From assembly GCA_043747295.1 (NCBI GenBank), contig JAYTPK010000010.1, positions 1-8,176 of the forward strand: 8,176 bases of DNA. The letters run 5' to 3'. The notes beneath the pieces were generated by a model, which had not been told where the DNA came from, did no database searches, and was given only the letters and a program-made list of their open reading frames with translations. Below are positions 1 to 7,600 of the stretch, piece by piece; position 1 is the stretch's first letter, and the number at the start of each line of letters is the position of its first letter. The DNA comes from JAAFIP01 sp043747295. GTDB taxonomy: Bacteria > Pseudomonadota > Gammaproteobacteria > Burkholderiales > Burkholderiaceae_C. Made by a program: the position numbers and the translations under genes.

Positions 1-671
1 GGGCTGTCAGCGTGCTCCTCCATGCGCCAGCTCAGGCCCTGGCTGGCTAGGATGCGTTGTACAAACGCCAGGTCGGTCTCGCGGTACTGCACGCAGTAGC
101 TGCGGTTGGCGTGGTGGTGTGCATCTTGCAGAAACGCTCCGACATCATCCGACACGGCCCAGGCCGCCTGCGGGGCATAGCGGGCAAAGATGCTCTGCAC
201 TATTTCTAACACCCCCGTGTCTTGCCACACCCGGCTGGCCACCGACTGGCCCAGCATCCAGGTCCAGTCCACCAGCGACAGCCGGTACCGGGCCAGCCCG
301 CCCTCAGAGCCGATCAGGGCGGCTTGGCGGATTAAACCCGAAGTCGTCACCCGCGAACCATCCGACAAGGTGGTGTGCAGTTGGCAGACTTTGCCCAGCA
401 GGGACGACAGATCGATATGTGCATCGGTGGACAGCACCAAGATCGACCACTGGCTGGTGGTGTGCAAGGCCTCATGGCCGGTGTAGGCCTCGACCATGAA
501 GGTTTGGCCGGGTAGAAAGCCACCGATGGCAGATTTGGCTAAGCTGTTAGGAGGCGAGGCTTCTTGCACGCCGGCAATGGACAGGTCGTACAAACGGCTG
601 GCTGCGCTGAACTGGGCTTGCAAGATGCCTAGGATGGATTGGACTTGGTTGTCCGGGATGCTGGGCATCAT
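1..671 (-). CDS. vgrG: VgrG (TssI) T6SS spike protein, N-terminal part, truncated by window edge
   Basis: The minus strand reads open from a tandem ATG-ATG at 671 to the window edge, giving 223 complete codons. The protein is recognisable as the N-terminal gp27-like base of a VgrG, the trimeric spike at the tip of the Hcp tube. It opens with a region predicting an oligomeric beta barrel (LYDLSIAG at about 28-35, GFLPGQTFMVEAYTG at 51-65, WSILVLS at 75-81). It contains the family stretch YCVQYRETDLAFVQRILA at 192-209, followed by GLSWRMEE at 212-219; the Tyr-x-Val-Gln-Tyr-Arg-Glu pattern is highly typical of VgrG. The first ATG is preferred because TAAGG lies about 9 bases upstream; the second ATG would be 3 bases further away. 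The gp5-like needle and any C-terminal effector extension lie outside the window, so its cargo cannot be judged. It begins 34 bp after the 338-residue membrane protein gene and is probably co-transcribed with it. GC is visibly higher than in the other genes of the window. Confidence 0.93.
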   Translation of the reverse strand, partial: MMPSIPDNQVQSILGILQAQFSAASRLYDLSIAGVQEASPPNSLAKSAIGGFLPGQTFMVEAYTGHEALHTTSQWSILVLSTDAHIDLSSLLGKVCQLHTTLSDGSRVTTSGLIRQAALIGSEGGLARYRLSLVDWTWMLGQSVASRVWQDTGVLEIVQSIFARYAPQAAWAVSDDVGAFLQDAHHHANRSYCVQYRETDLAFVQRILASQGLSWRMEEHADS

Positions 672-705
672 GGTGGTAAACCTTACAAGAGAGATTTAAG
701 TAGAG

Positions 706-1722
706 TTATGGCCTGGCGCTGGCAGTGGACATGGTGGCCTTGCACGCAGCGTTGGTTTCCCACTGGTTGTTGCAGGTTTTGACACGGCAAACTTCACGCT
801 CTAAAAAACCCAGTTCACCACATTGCTTTAGTGCTAGCGTTGTAGCGTCTAAAGAGGCGTTAGCAGGCTCTGCTGTGGTAGTCGCGGCTGCGGCTGCGGC
901 TGCGGCCGGTGCACCAGCTTGCTTGCTGGCAGAGGTGGTATTAGGGGCAGCTGCTGTTTTAGATTTTGGGGTTGCACCTGTGCCATGGCTTAGTAGCGCG
1001 GCAATTAAATTAACGTCTTTGTCAGCGCTTGGGGCGGTGGCTGTGCTGGCCGGTTTGTTGCCTGGTGTAGCTGCAGGTTTGCCAGAACCGGCGTCAGCAA
1101 CCACTTTGGCAGGCGGTGCTTTAGAGGCAACAGCGGGCTGGCTTGGCGTTTTGGCTGGCACAGAGGATGCCAGTGCCTTTTCTAAAGCTGCTGGTGGTGG
1201 TTTTACGCCGTCCTCAAGCGCCGTGGTGATTTTGCTTTCGGGGCTGGTGACGGCACCAGCACTGGTAGTAGCACTAGTAGCGGCACTGACAGCAGCAGGC
1301 TTTACAGGTGATGGCTCATTAATAATTTGCGCTGCAGCTTCGGGCACTACGGCAGCCACAGTGGCGCTGGTGTCCATGGGCGCACTTGGCAGCTTTGCCA
1401 CGGCTAAGGGTGATTTAAAGGCCTCGTCTGCTTTTTCGTCAATGATGACGTTAGCTTTCAAATTTGGTTTACTGGGCTGCTGGCTTGCCAGCATGTATTG
1501 ATAACCAAAGTAAGCAGCTGCTACAGCCAGCAGCCCTAGGGTAAATATCTTAAATTTAGATGATTTGGACGCGCTAGTGGTTGCGACGGCGGGCGCACCT
1601 TTTACGCTGGACAATATGCTGGGTTCCTGAGAATCTCCCCCGGGCTTAGTGTTAAAACTAGGCTTTGACATGAGCGATGGCTTTGAACCATTAGCTTCGT
1701 TAGAACCTGAATTGTGTTGCAT
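706..1722 (-). CDS. Single-pass membrane protein, Pro/Ala/Ser/Thr-rich, with C-terminal four-cysteine motif; function unknown
   Basis: This 338-residue protein is not assigned a function. The start is ATG at 1722, with an AGGGTGA-type ribosome site a few bases upstream. Residues 1-55 are polar and presumably cytosolic. One hydrophobic helix follows at about 58-79 (starting FKIFTLGLLAVAAAYFGY). About 210 residues of Ala/Pro/Ser/Thr/Lys-rich low-complexity sequence come next, including an eight-Ala run at 273-280. Two islands look conserved in style: DKDVNLIAALLSH at 235-247, and the C-terminal block at about 297-328. All four cysteines of the protein are in that block (301, 312, 317, 327), with the core GFLEREVCRVKTC at 305-317. 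By the positive-inside rule the C-terminus is periplasmic, where these cysteines could form two disulfides. I recall similar short Cys motifs at the ends of uncharacterised Burkholderiales proteins; this is memory, not a search. It is the first gene of the leftward unit and precedes vgrG, which suggests but does not prove a T6SS-related role. Confidence 0.85.
   Translation of the reverse strand: MQHNSGSNEANGSKPSLMSKPSFNTKPGGDSQEPSILSSVKGAPAVATTSASKSSKFKIFTLGLLAVAAAYFGYQYMLASQQPSKPNLKANVIIDEKADEAFKSPLAVAKLPSAPMDTSATVAAVVPEAAAQIINEPSPVKPAAVSAATSATTSAGAVTSPESKITTALEDGVKPPPAALEKALASSVPAKTPSQPAVASKAPPAKVVADAGSGKPAATPGNKPASTATAPSADKDVNLIAALLSHGTGATPKSKTAAAPNTTSASKQAGAPAAAAAAAATTTAEPANASLDATTLALKQCGELGFLEREVCRVKTCNNQWETNAACKATMSTASARP
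884..906. repeat. Short tandem hexanucleotide repeat, unit GCGGCT, about 3.8 copies
   Basis: The plus strand carries GCGGCT three times in exact succession and then GCGGC. It lies inside the leftward gene and encodes part of its alanine run (about residues 273-280). Because the unit is six bases, gain or loss of units would lengthen or shorten the alanine run without shifting the frame. Confidence 0.85.
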
Positions 1723-1746
1723 ATAAATTCACCCTGATGCCACTAA

Positions 1747-1776
1747 ATTATTTTCAAAACAAGTGCACGTTAGCAA
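1747..1776 (-). promoter_or_regulatory. Candidate sigma-70 promoter for the leftward unit
   Basis: Read on the minus strand, TTGCTA (1776-1771) is followed after 18 bases by AATAAT (1752-1747). These match the -35 consensus at 4 of 6 positions and the -10 consensus at 5 of 6. The -10 box ends 24 bases before the ATG at 1722, so the leader would be short but would include the ribosome site. This is a pattern match by eye. No equally convincing promoter was seen for the rightward unit in the same 87-bp gap. Confidence 0.4.
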
Positions 1777-1809
1777 TTAACATAGCGTACTTAAGCATTC
1801 TAGCGGGGC

Positions 1810-2775
1810 TTGCAAACGCTGCAAGCGGCATTTATCACGACTAGGTGCTTCCTTTCACATTTTTTCTGGGTTTTATTTATCGTGGTGGGTTTTTTAATTG
1901 GTGGCTACTTTTTGCTGGCTTGTTTTGCGGTCTGGGTAATTTTATTTCCAGAGGGCAGGGCATTCGTGGGTAAGCTATTGCAAGCGGCGGCCAATTACTG
2001 GTCGCGCGCAACGCAAACCAGCGCCCAAGCATCGGGTGTTGCGCTATCAAAAGTAACATTTGTATCCAAATATTTTTCAAATGGTGGACAAGAAATTGCG
2101 TTGTGGATTCAAAAGCATAAATGGGCAGTTGTTGCCGCATTGATGCTGCTGACCCTGCCACCTGTTGGCATAGTGATGTTTAGCTCTGGAGTGCAGTTAC
2201 AGGGTTTTTTGGACGACAGGGTGCAGACCAACCCTCAAGTAGCCGCACTCTTAAAAGGCGAGCAGCTTGTGCCACCAGCACCTTTGCCGCCTGATATTTT
2301 TATTGCTGCAGAAGCTGCAATGGTTCAATCTCAGCAGGCGCAGCAGCCGCAATACACCGTGCCATTGCTGGTAAGCGCCAGCCGAAATTGGCAGTTGCTT
2401 GATCCAGACTATGCCCAACGGCTTTTGTTGGTGTTTAAAATAATGCGAGAGCAGCATGGTTATGAGATGGCTTTACTTGAAGGTTACCGCAGCCCAGAAC
2501 GGCAAGACACGCTCTCAAAAATGGGTGGACACGTTACTGGTGCCAAAGCGTTTCAGAGTTACCATCAGTTTGGTTTAGCAGCAGATTGTGCTTTTTTACG
2601 TGAAGGCAAACTTGTGATTTCGGAGAAAGATCCTTGGGCGATGAAGGGCTACGCCCTGTACGGCGAGGTGGCCGAGTCTGTAGGACTGGTATGGGGTGGG
2701 CGCTGGAAAATGATGGATTTCGGTCACGTTGAATGGCGCAAACCAGGGTTTGTTAAAAAGGCGCCTGCAGGATAG
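1810..2775 (+). CDS. Membrane-anchored M15-family peptidoglycan peptidase (T6SS-associated, TagX/CwlK-like)
   Basis: This is a 321-residue predicted zinc peptidase acting on peptidoglycan. The C-terminal domain (about 185-310) has the M15 hallmarks: GYRSPERQ at 225-232, SYHQFGLAAD at 250-259 with metal ligands His252 and Asp259, and DFGHVEW at 303-309 with Asp303 and His306 as likely catalytic Asp and third ligand. The spacing resembles the CwlK/endolysin type (L-Ala-D-Glu endopeptidases), so the exact bond cut is uncertain. There are two hydrophobic segments, about 18-46 and 105-127. The loop between them (47-104) is strongly basic, so the positive-inside rule puts it in the cytosol and the catalytic domain in the periplasm. 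TagX of Acinetobacter is a known T6SS-linked peptidoglycan hydrolase needed for assembly, and a similar role is inferred here. The start is TTG; an in-frame stop at 1801-1803 rules out extension, and the next GTG codons (1882, 1885) would cut into the first membrane segment. It leads a four-gene unit ending in tssM. Confidence 0.88.
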   Translation: MQTLQAAFITTRCFLSHFFWVLFIVVGFLIGGYFLLACFAVWVILFPEGRAFVGKLLQAAANYWSRATQTSAQASGVALSKVTFVSKYFSNGGQEIALWIQKHKWAVVAALMLLTLPPVGIVMFSSGVQLQGFLDDRVQTNPQVAALLKGEQLVPPAPLPPDIFIAAEAAMVQSQQAQQPQYTVPLLVSASRNWQLLDPDYAQRLLLVFKIMREQHGYEMALLEGYRSPERQDTLSKMGGHVTGAKAFQSYHQFGLAADCAFLREGKLVISEKDPWAMKGYALYGEVAESVGLVWGGRWKMMDFGHVEWRKPGFVKKAPAG

Positions 2776-2801
2776 ACAGCGGCGGTATGTGTAAAAAATT
2801 T

Positions 2802-2807
2802 CAGGGA
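2802..2807 (+). promoter_or_regulatory. Ribosome binding site of the PAAR gene
   Basis: CAGGGA lies 7 bases before the ATG at 2815. This spacing supports that ATG as the start of the short PAAR gene. Confidence 0.6.
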
Positions 2808-2814
2808 ACAAAAT

Positions 2815-3084
2815 ATGGCCGGTAATTTAATACTCTTGGGTGATAAAACCTCGCACGGGGGCACAGTAATCGAGGCGTCTGGCGAGTCAGCGGTAGGCGG
2901 CGTGCGCATTGCACGCCTGGGCGACAAGGTGGCCTGTCCGCTTAAGGGCCATGGCGTTTGTCCAATCGTCACAGGTGATGCCACCATGATGGTTGACGGC
3001 AAACCAGCAGCAAGGCACGGTGACAAAACCGCATGCGGGGCCTCGTTGATTTCAGGCCAAAGTCTCACCACAGACAAATGCTAA
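2815..3084 (+). CDS. Stand-alone PAAR-domain protein, T6SS spike tip
   Basis: This 89-residue protein consists of a single PAAR domain, the zinc-bound cone that caps the VgrG trimer and sharpens the T6SS spike. The signature is clear: LGDKTSHGG at 8-16, GDKVACPLKGHG at 36-47, VTGDATMMVDGKPAARHGDK at 52-71 with the family-naming PAAR-type tetrad at 64-67, then TACGASL at 72-78. Likely zinc ligands are His14, His46, His68 and Cys74, by analogy with other PAAR proteins. There is no N- or C-terminal extension, so it is not a fused toxin; any cargo must be carried separately or on VgrG. It lies 39 bp after the M15 peptidase gene and 38 bp before the adapter-like gene, in the same orientation and probably on one transcript. 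It would presumably pair with a VgrG such as the one encoded divergently in this window. Confidence 0.93.
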   Translation: MAGNLILLGDKTSHGGTVIEASGESAVGGVRIARLGDKVACPLKGHGVCPIVTGDATMMVDGKPAARHGDKTACGASLISGQSLTTDKC

Positions 3085-3122
3085 CAAGCTAACTGTTACT
3101 GAACCAAAGGGGGAACAGCAGG

Positions 3123-4601
3123 ATGCGGACTTTGCTAAAACGCTTGATGTGGCTGGGTGCGATTTTTTTAATTGTTTGGATTTCAGTTGTCTTGTATTGG
3201 CAGAGCACAACGCGGCTGCCCTCTGAAACTGACTTGTTGCTGTACTTGGGTGTGCTGCCGTTAGCGATAGCTGGTTTGGCTTGGGGTGGCTATAAATTAG
3301 CCACCCGCGAGCCAAAACCTGCCTCACCAGACCAGGCTGCTGGTAAAGACAAGGCGGCGGCTGCCGCTGCCGATGTAGCCAGGCAAGGGGCCGAGCAGGA
3401 AAAAGCTTGGACTATGAACATAGTTGCAGCATCCGTACAAGCCCCTGCAGGCAGCACAGCGGCTGACGTGCTAGCCAAGTTAAAAAAAGGCCCTATCGAG
3501 GCAGAACTAGACCCTGAGCTGAAGAACGAAGATGGGTTTCCTGTTTTTTCGTCGCGGATTGCAGATTTAGACGTGTCTGAGACTCAAGACGCATTTACCG
3601 ATTGGCTAAAAAACTCTAGCCAGTCTGATTTAGCTTGGTCTGAGAATCAGTATCGCGCCTTGCATCTTGCGGGCTTGAGTGTGCGTGAGCTGACTAACCT
3701 GGTGGTGCAACATGCTGATCTGGTGCAGTATTTGCAGCTTCAAGAAGCTGGCCGCAATCAGCACAAAGTGGACGCAGTAGTGCCGTTAAGACTGGTGTTG
3801 ATCTGGCCTCAGTATTGGCTCGCATCGCATCAGTCTGCAGCCTCTGATTGGGTTAAAAACTTGGTTGCAGAGCAGGGTTGGCCAGATTCAAGAATTATTG
3901 TGCAAGTGGGTAAAACAGATACTGTGCACCCAATGGCTCTGTTAGACCACATCACGGTGACCTCGCGTCGTGGGCAGCTACCGACTCTTGGGATTATGTT
4001 GGCATGCCAGTCAGGAATCGACCAAGAGTATGTGGACGCGCTTTCGGCTAAAGGCCATCTTTTCAGCGGCAAAAATTCCTCGGGTTCGATGCCCGGAGAA
4101 TTAGCGGCGGCTTTTATCTTTGCGGATGATAAACACGCCAAACTGCTGGGTGATTTACCTGTGACTGCCTTGCATCGCGCCAGCTGGGCTGCGCGCGAGA
4201 AGTCTGCTGATGAAGCAGGCCGTGTTACGGCAACTTTGCTAGGTGATGTGGTGGGCTTGGCCCTTGAAAGCGCCAAGCTAGACATTACTAAAATCAAGCA
4301 CGTTATCACTGACAACGACCACAGGCCTAGCAGGCAAGCTGAGCTTGCAGAGATGTTGACAGCTAAGTTTCCTGACCTAGACTGCAACAAAGACACCTAC
4401 AAAACAGCACAAGCTTGTGGTGGTGCACAGCATGCAACAACAGTAGCGGCGCTGTGCGTGGCGCACCAATATGTTGTAGATGAAAAAACCAGTGTTGTGT
4501 GCACCAGTTTGCACGACTCACATCTAAGAGCGGCGGTGGTAATGAGTGCGGCTGCTGAGCCAATTTCTGCCGATGCTGTTGCCGCCCCCAAAGCAGCGTA
4601 A
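3123..4601 (+). CDS. Membrane-anchored Tla3/DUF2875-like protein, possible T6SS effector adapter, degenerate thiolase-like fold
   Basis: This is a 492-residue protein with two N-terminal membrane helices (about 8-26 and 37-58). They are flanked by basic residues (MRTLLKR, KLATREPK), placing the rest in the cytosol. A charged Ala-rich linker runs to about 96. Residues 128-150 carry LDPELKNEDGFPVF and the following RIADLD, which I associate with the DUF2875/Tla3 family. Tla3 of Pseudomonas aeruginosa is known to help load the lipase Tle3 onto VgrG2b. The C-terminal half resembles ketosynthase/thiolase folds. GIMLACQSGID (290-300), MPGELAAAFIF (323-333), HVITDNDHRPSRQAELAE (393-410) and ACGGAQHATTVAALCVA (431-447) align in order with family landmarks. 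The usual catalytic His positions appear to be replaced (DND; CGG for GH), so it is probably not an enzyme. AAGGGGGA sits 8 bases before the ATG. The family name is from memory and the fold is inferred by eye. The position directly before tssM and after PAAR fits a role at the spike. Confidence 0.7.
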   Translation: MRTLLKRLMWLGAIFLIVWISVVLYWQSTTRLPSETDLLLYLGVLPLAIAGLAWGGYKLATREPKPASPDQAAGKDKAAAAAADVARQGAEQEKAWTMNIVAASVQAPAGSTAADVLAKLKKGPIEAELDPELKNEDGFPVFSSRIADLDVSETQDAFTDWLKNSSQSDLAWSENQYRALHLAGLSVRELTNLVVQHADLVQYLQLQEAGRNQHKVDAVVPLRLVLIWPQYWLASHQSAASDWVKNLVAEQGWPDSRIIVQVGKTDTVHPMALLDHITVTSRRGQLPTLGIMLACQSGIDQEYVDALSAKGHLFSGKNSSGSMPGELAAAFIFADDKHAKLLGDLPVTALHRASWAAREKSADEAGRVTATLLGDVVGLALESAKLDITKIKHVITDNDHRPSRQAELAEMLTAKFPDLDCNKDTYKTAQACGGAQHATTVAALCVAHQYVVDEKTSVVCTSLHDSHLRAAVVMSAAAEPISADAVAAPKAA

Positions 4602-4632
4602 TTCAATACTACAAACACCAGATCGTCCATAT

Positions 4633-7600
4633 ATGCAAAGATTTTGGCAATTTCTAACCGACGCGCGAACACTGACCGTGATCGGTTTTATAGCCTTGGC
4701 ATCGTTCCTGTTTCTTGGGCTACGCGCTGTGGAGGTTGCTGCTATTTGGGCCGCAATAATTTTTGCAATTGCATTAGTTATTGGTTTATTTGTTTGGCTT
4801 TACCGCAAAAGACGGGCTGCCAAAGCATCTGAGCAGTTAGGTGACTTGCTAGAAAAACAAACGTTAGCTACTGCGGCATCCAATAACAAAAATTTGCGTG
4901 CCGAGGAGGTAGATTTACTGCGCAAGCGCATGCTTGAAGCGGTGCAAAAAATCAAGACCTCTAAGCTGGGCGAAACATCAGGCAGTGCCGCGCTGTATGA
5001 GCTGCCTTGGTACATGATTATTGGCAATCCTGCTGCGGGCAAAAGCACCGCTATTGCTAACTCGGGCATGCAATTTCCGTTAGCTGACAAAACAGGCAAA
5101 GTCATCCACGGGGTCGGGGGCACGCGCAATTGCGATTGGTTTTTTACGTCAGACGGTATTGTTTTAGATACCGCAGGCCGCTATTCAGTGCACGAAGAGG
5201 ACACACAGGAGTGGTTTGGATTTTTAGATTTGCTTAAAAAACACCGCGCTAAAGCCCCTATTAACGGCATCATCATTGCTGCCAGCATTGGCGAATTGAT
5301 CGGAAGCAAGCCTGAATTTGCTATCGGTTTGGCTAAAAGCCTGCGCCAACGTGTGCAGGAGCTGACTGAGCGTTTAGAGGTATTCGCCCCTGTCTACTTA
5401 ATGTTCACAAAAGCCGACCTGATTTCTGGTTTTACAGATTTCTTTCAAGAGACTGATCAGGCAGAACGAGACCGCGTATGGGGCGCGACCTTACCTTACG
5501 CCCAGCCAGCAGCAGGGTCTGGTGAGGATGCCGCAAAGCTATTTGATAAACACTTTGATTTGCTCTACGACGGTTTGCGCGAGATGAGCCTGGCTAATAT
5601 GGCGCTGAATCAAGACGAGCAAAAGGCAACAGGTCTTTTGACTTTCCCGCTTGAGTTTGCTTCCATCAAAGCACCACTTAAATCTTTCATACTGACTTTA
5701 TTTGAAGAAAATCCATTTCAATTCAAACCTGTGTTTCGCGGCTTTTACTTTACCAGCGCGTTGCAAGACGGTGCATCGGCCAGCACTTCGTCTGAGCGCG
5801 TAGCCGAAAGATTTGCACTCAAGCTCAGGCCCAGCGATGCGTCAAGCTTGACCTCACAGCATGGATTCTTTTTGCACGATCTGTTTCGCAAAGTCATTTT
5901 TGCGGATAAAGGCTTGGTATCCAGGTTTGCCAGCCGAGCTAAGACCCGGCTGAGGTATACCGCTTTTATTGCGGCTACTGCTGGTTTAGCTGTGGCGCTA
6001 ACTGCTTGGAGCTGGTCGTATGTTAACAATAGAAGACTGATTGAAAACGTTCAGGCTGATCTTGATAAAGTGGTGAAACTGCAAGACAAGCGAGTTGATT
6101 TGCAGTCAAGAATGGAGGCACTAGAAATTCTTCAGGATCGCATTGAGCAGTTAGACCAATATCGTCAAGATCGTCCGTTATCTTTAGGCTTGGGCCTATA
6201 CCAAGGCGATTTATTGGATCAAAAACTTCGTGCGGAATATTTCAACGGCATCAAAGAAGTTATGTTGAAGCCCGTGGCAAGCAATTTGGAGTCATTTCTA
6301 AGCGATGTCGTGTCCAATGGGGATAAATTAGAGCCCATGGGCAAGCCACCGCAATCTTCTGCTGCCTCGATACCGGTAGCTGCTTCTGGCAAAGATACTT
6401 CAAACAATAAAGCCTACAAAGACTCATCTCCAGCGAATGCAGAGGACGCTTACAACGCACTCAAAACATATTTAATGCTGGCCGATAAATCGCGCGTTGA
6501 GTCTGGTCACTTGAACGACCAATTAGCACGCTTTTGGCGTGGCTGGCTTGACTCTAACCGTGCTGCAATGCCTAAAGAGCAAATGATACGCAGTGCAGAG
6601 CGGTTAATTACCTTTTATTTATCACAAGTGAATGATCCAACTTGGCCACTGGTAGATAACAAATTGACGTTAGTGGATCAATCGCGCGATACGCTTCGCC
6701 GTGTTGTGCGCGGTATGCCTGCGCGAGAGCGCGTTTATTCGGATGTCAAAGCAAGAGCCTCCACTAGGTTTGCCCCTATGACAGTCGCACGCATTGTTGG
6801 TGACCAAGACAAAGATATTATTGCGGGTAGCCATGCTATTGCAGGAACTTTTACCCGAGAAGCCTGGGAGAAATATATTGAGGATGCTTTTAAAGAGGCG
6901 GCTAATAAAGAATTGCAAAGCGAAGATTGGGTGCTTAAAACGGCATCTAGAGACGACCTCACATTAGAGGGCAGCCCTGAGCAAATACAAAAAGCGCTGG
7001 TCACGCAATATAAAACTGAGTACGCTAAAGAATGGGCCAAGTTTGTAGAGGGTGTTACTGCGGCAGAACTCACTAATTTTGATCAGGCAGTAGTTGCCAT
7101 GAACAAATTTGGTGACCCGCAAAACTCACCGATCTCCAAACTGATCAATACCGTTTATCAACAAACATCTTGGGACAACCCTTCGCTAATTAACGAAGGC
7201 GTTAAGCGCGCACAACGTGGTGCGGTAGATTGGTTTAAGGAAACAATATTAAGACAAAGCCCATCGGGTGTGAATGTGAACGTTAATTTGGGCGGCACTG
7301 CAGGTCAAATACCAATGGGGCCAGTGGGAACTGAATTTGCAGGTGTAGCGCGGCTTGTAGTAACAAAGGACAAAGATGCCTCCTTGATGAAAGGCTACCT
7401 TGAAACACTGTCCAAGTTGCGCACCAAGTTTAATCAAATTAAGAACCAAGGTGACACTGGGCCTGGTGCAAAACAGCTAATGCAACAAACTTTAGAAGGT
7501 AGCGGTTCAGAGTTAGGTGATGCACTAAAGTTTGTAGATGAGCAGATGTTGGTGGGCATGACGGATGCCCAACGCAAAGCTATCCGTCCTATATTGGTGC

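Noticed and set aside
119..699. Plus-strand open frames in the left 700 bases
   Set aside because: They lie opposite an unmistakable VgrG N-terminus on the minus strand and have low-complexity or unremarkable translations.
672..705. Possible terminator between the membrane protein gene and vgrG
   Set aside because: The 34-base gap has no GC-rich hairpin followed by a T run. Read-through into vgrG is more likely.
725..1501. Long plus-strand reading frame of 258 codons opposite the 338-residue membrane protein
   Set aside because: It is hydrophobic and Ala/Val/Gly-rich, as expected of the complement of a repetitive Ala/Thr/Pro-coding gene. The minus-strand gene has a good ribosome site, a coherent membrane helix and a conserved-looking Cys block, and fits the vgrG unit.
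1763..1768. GTGCAC and nearby CTTAAG (1790-1795) palindromes as an operator
   Set aside because: Six-base palindromes occur by chance and the flanking bases do not extend the symmetry. Noted only within the divergent-region finding and not called as an operator.
3830..4396. Minus-strand open frame of 188 codons inside the adapter-like gene
   Set aside because: It is antisense to a continuous, motif-bearing plus-strand gene and shows no recognisable domain.
4644..4832. Small plus-strand frame of 62 codons overlapping the start of tssM
   Set aside because: It is out of frame with TssM, whose N-terminal helices and start are well supported, and has no supporting ribosome site.
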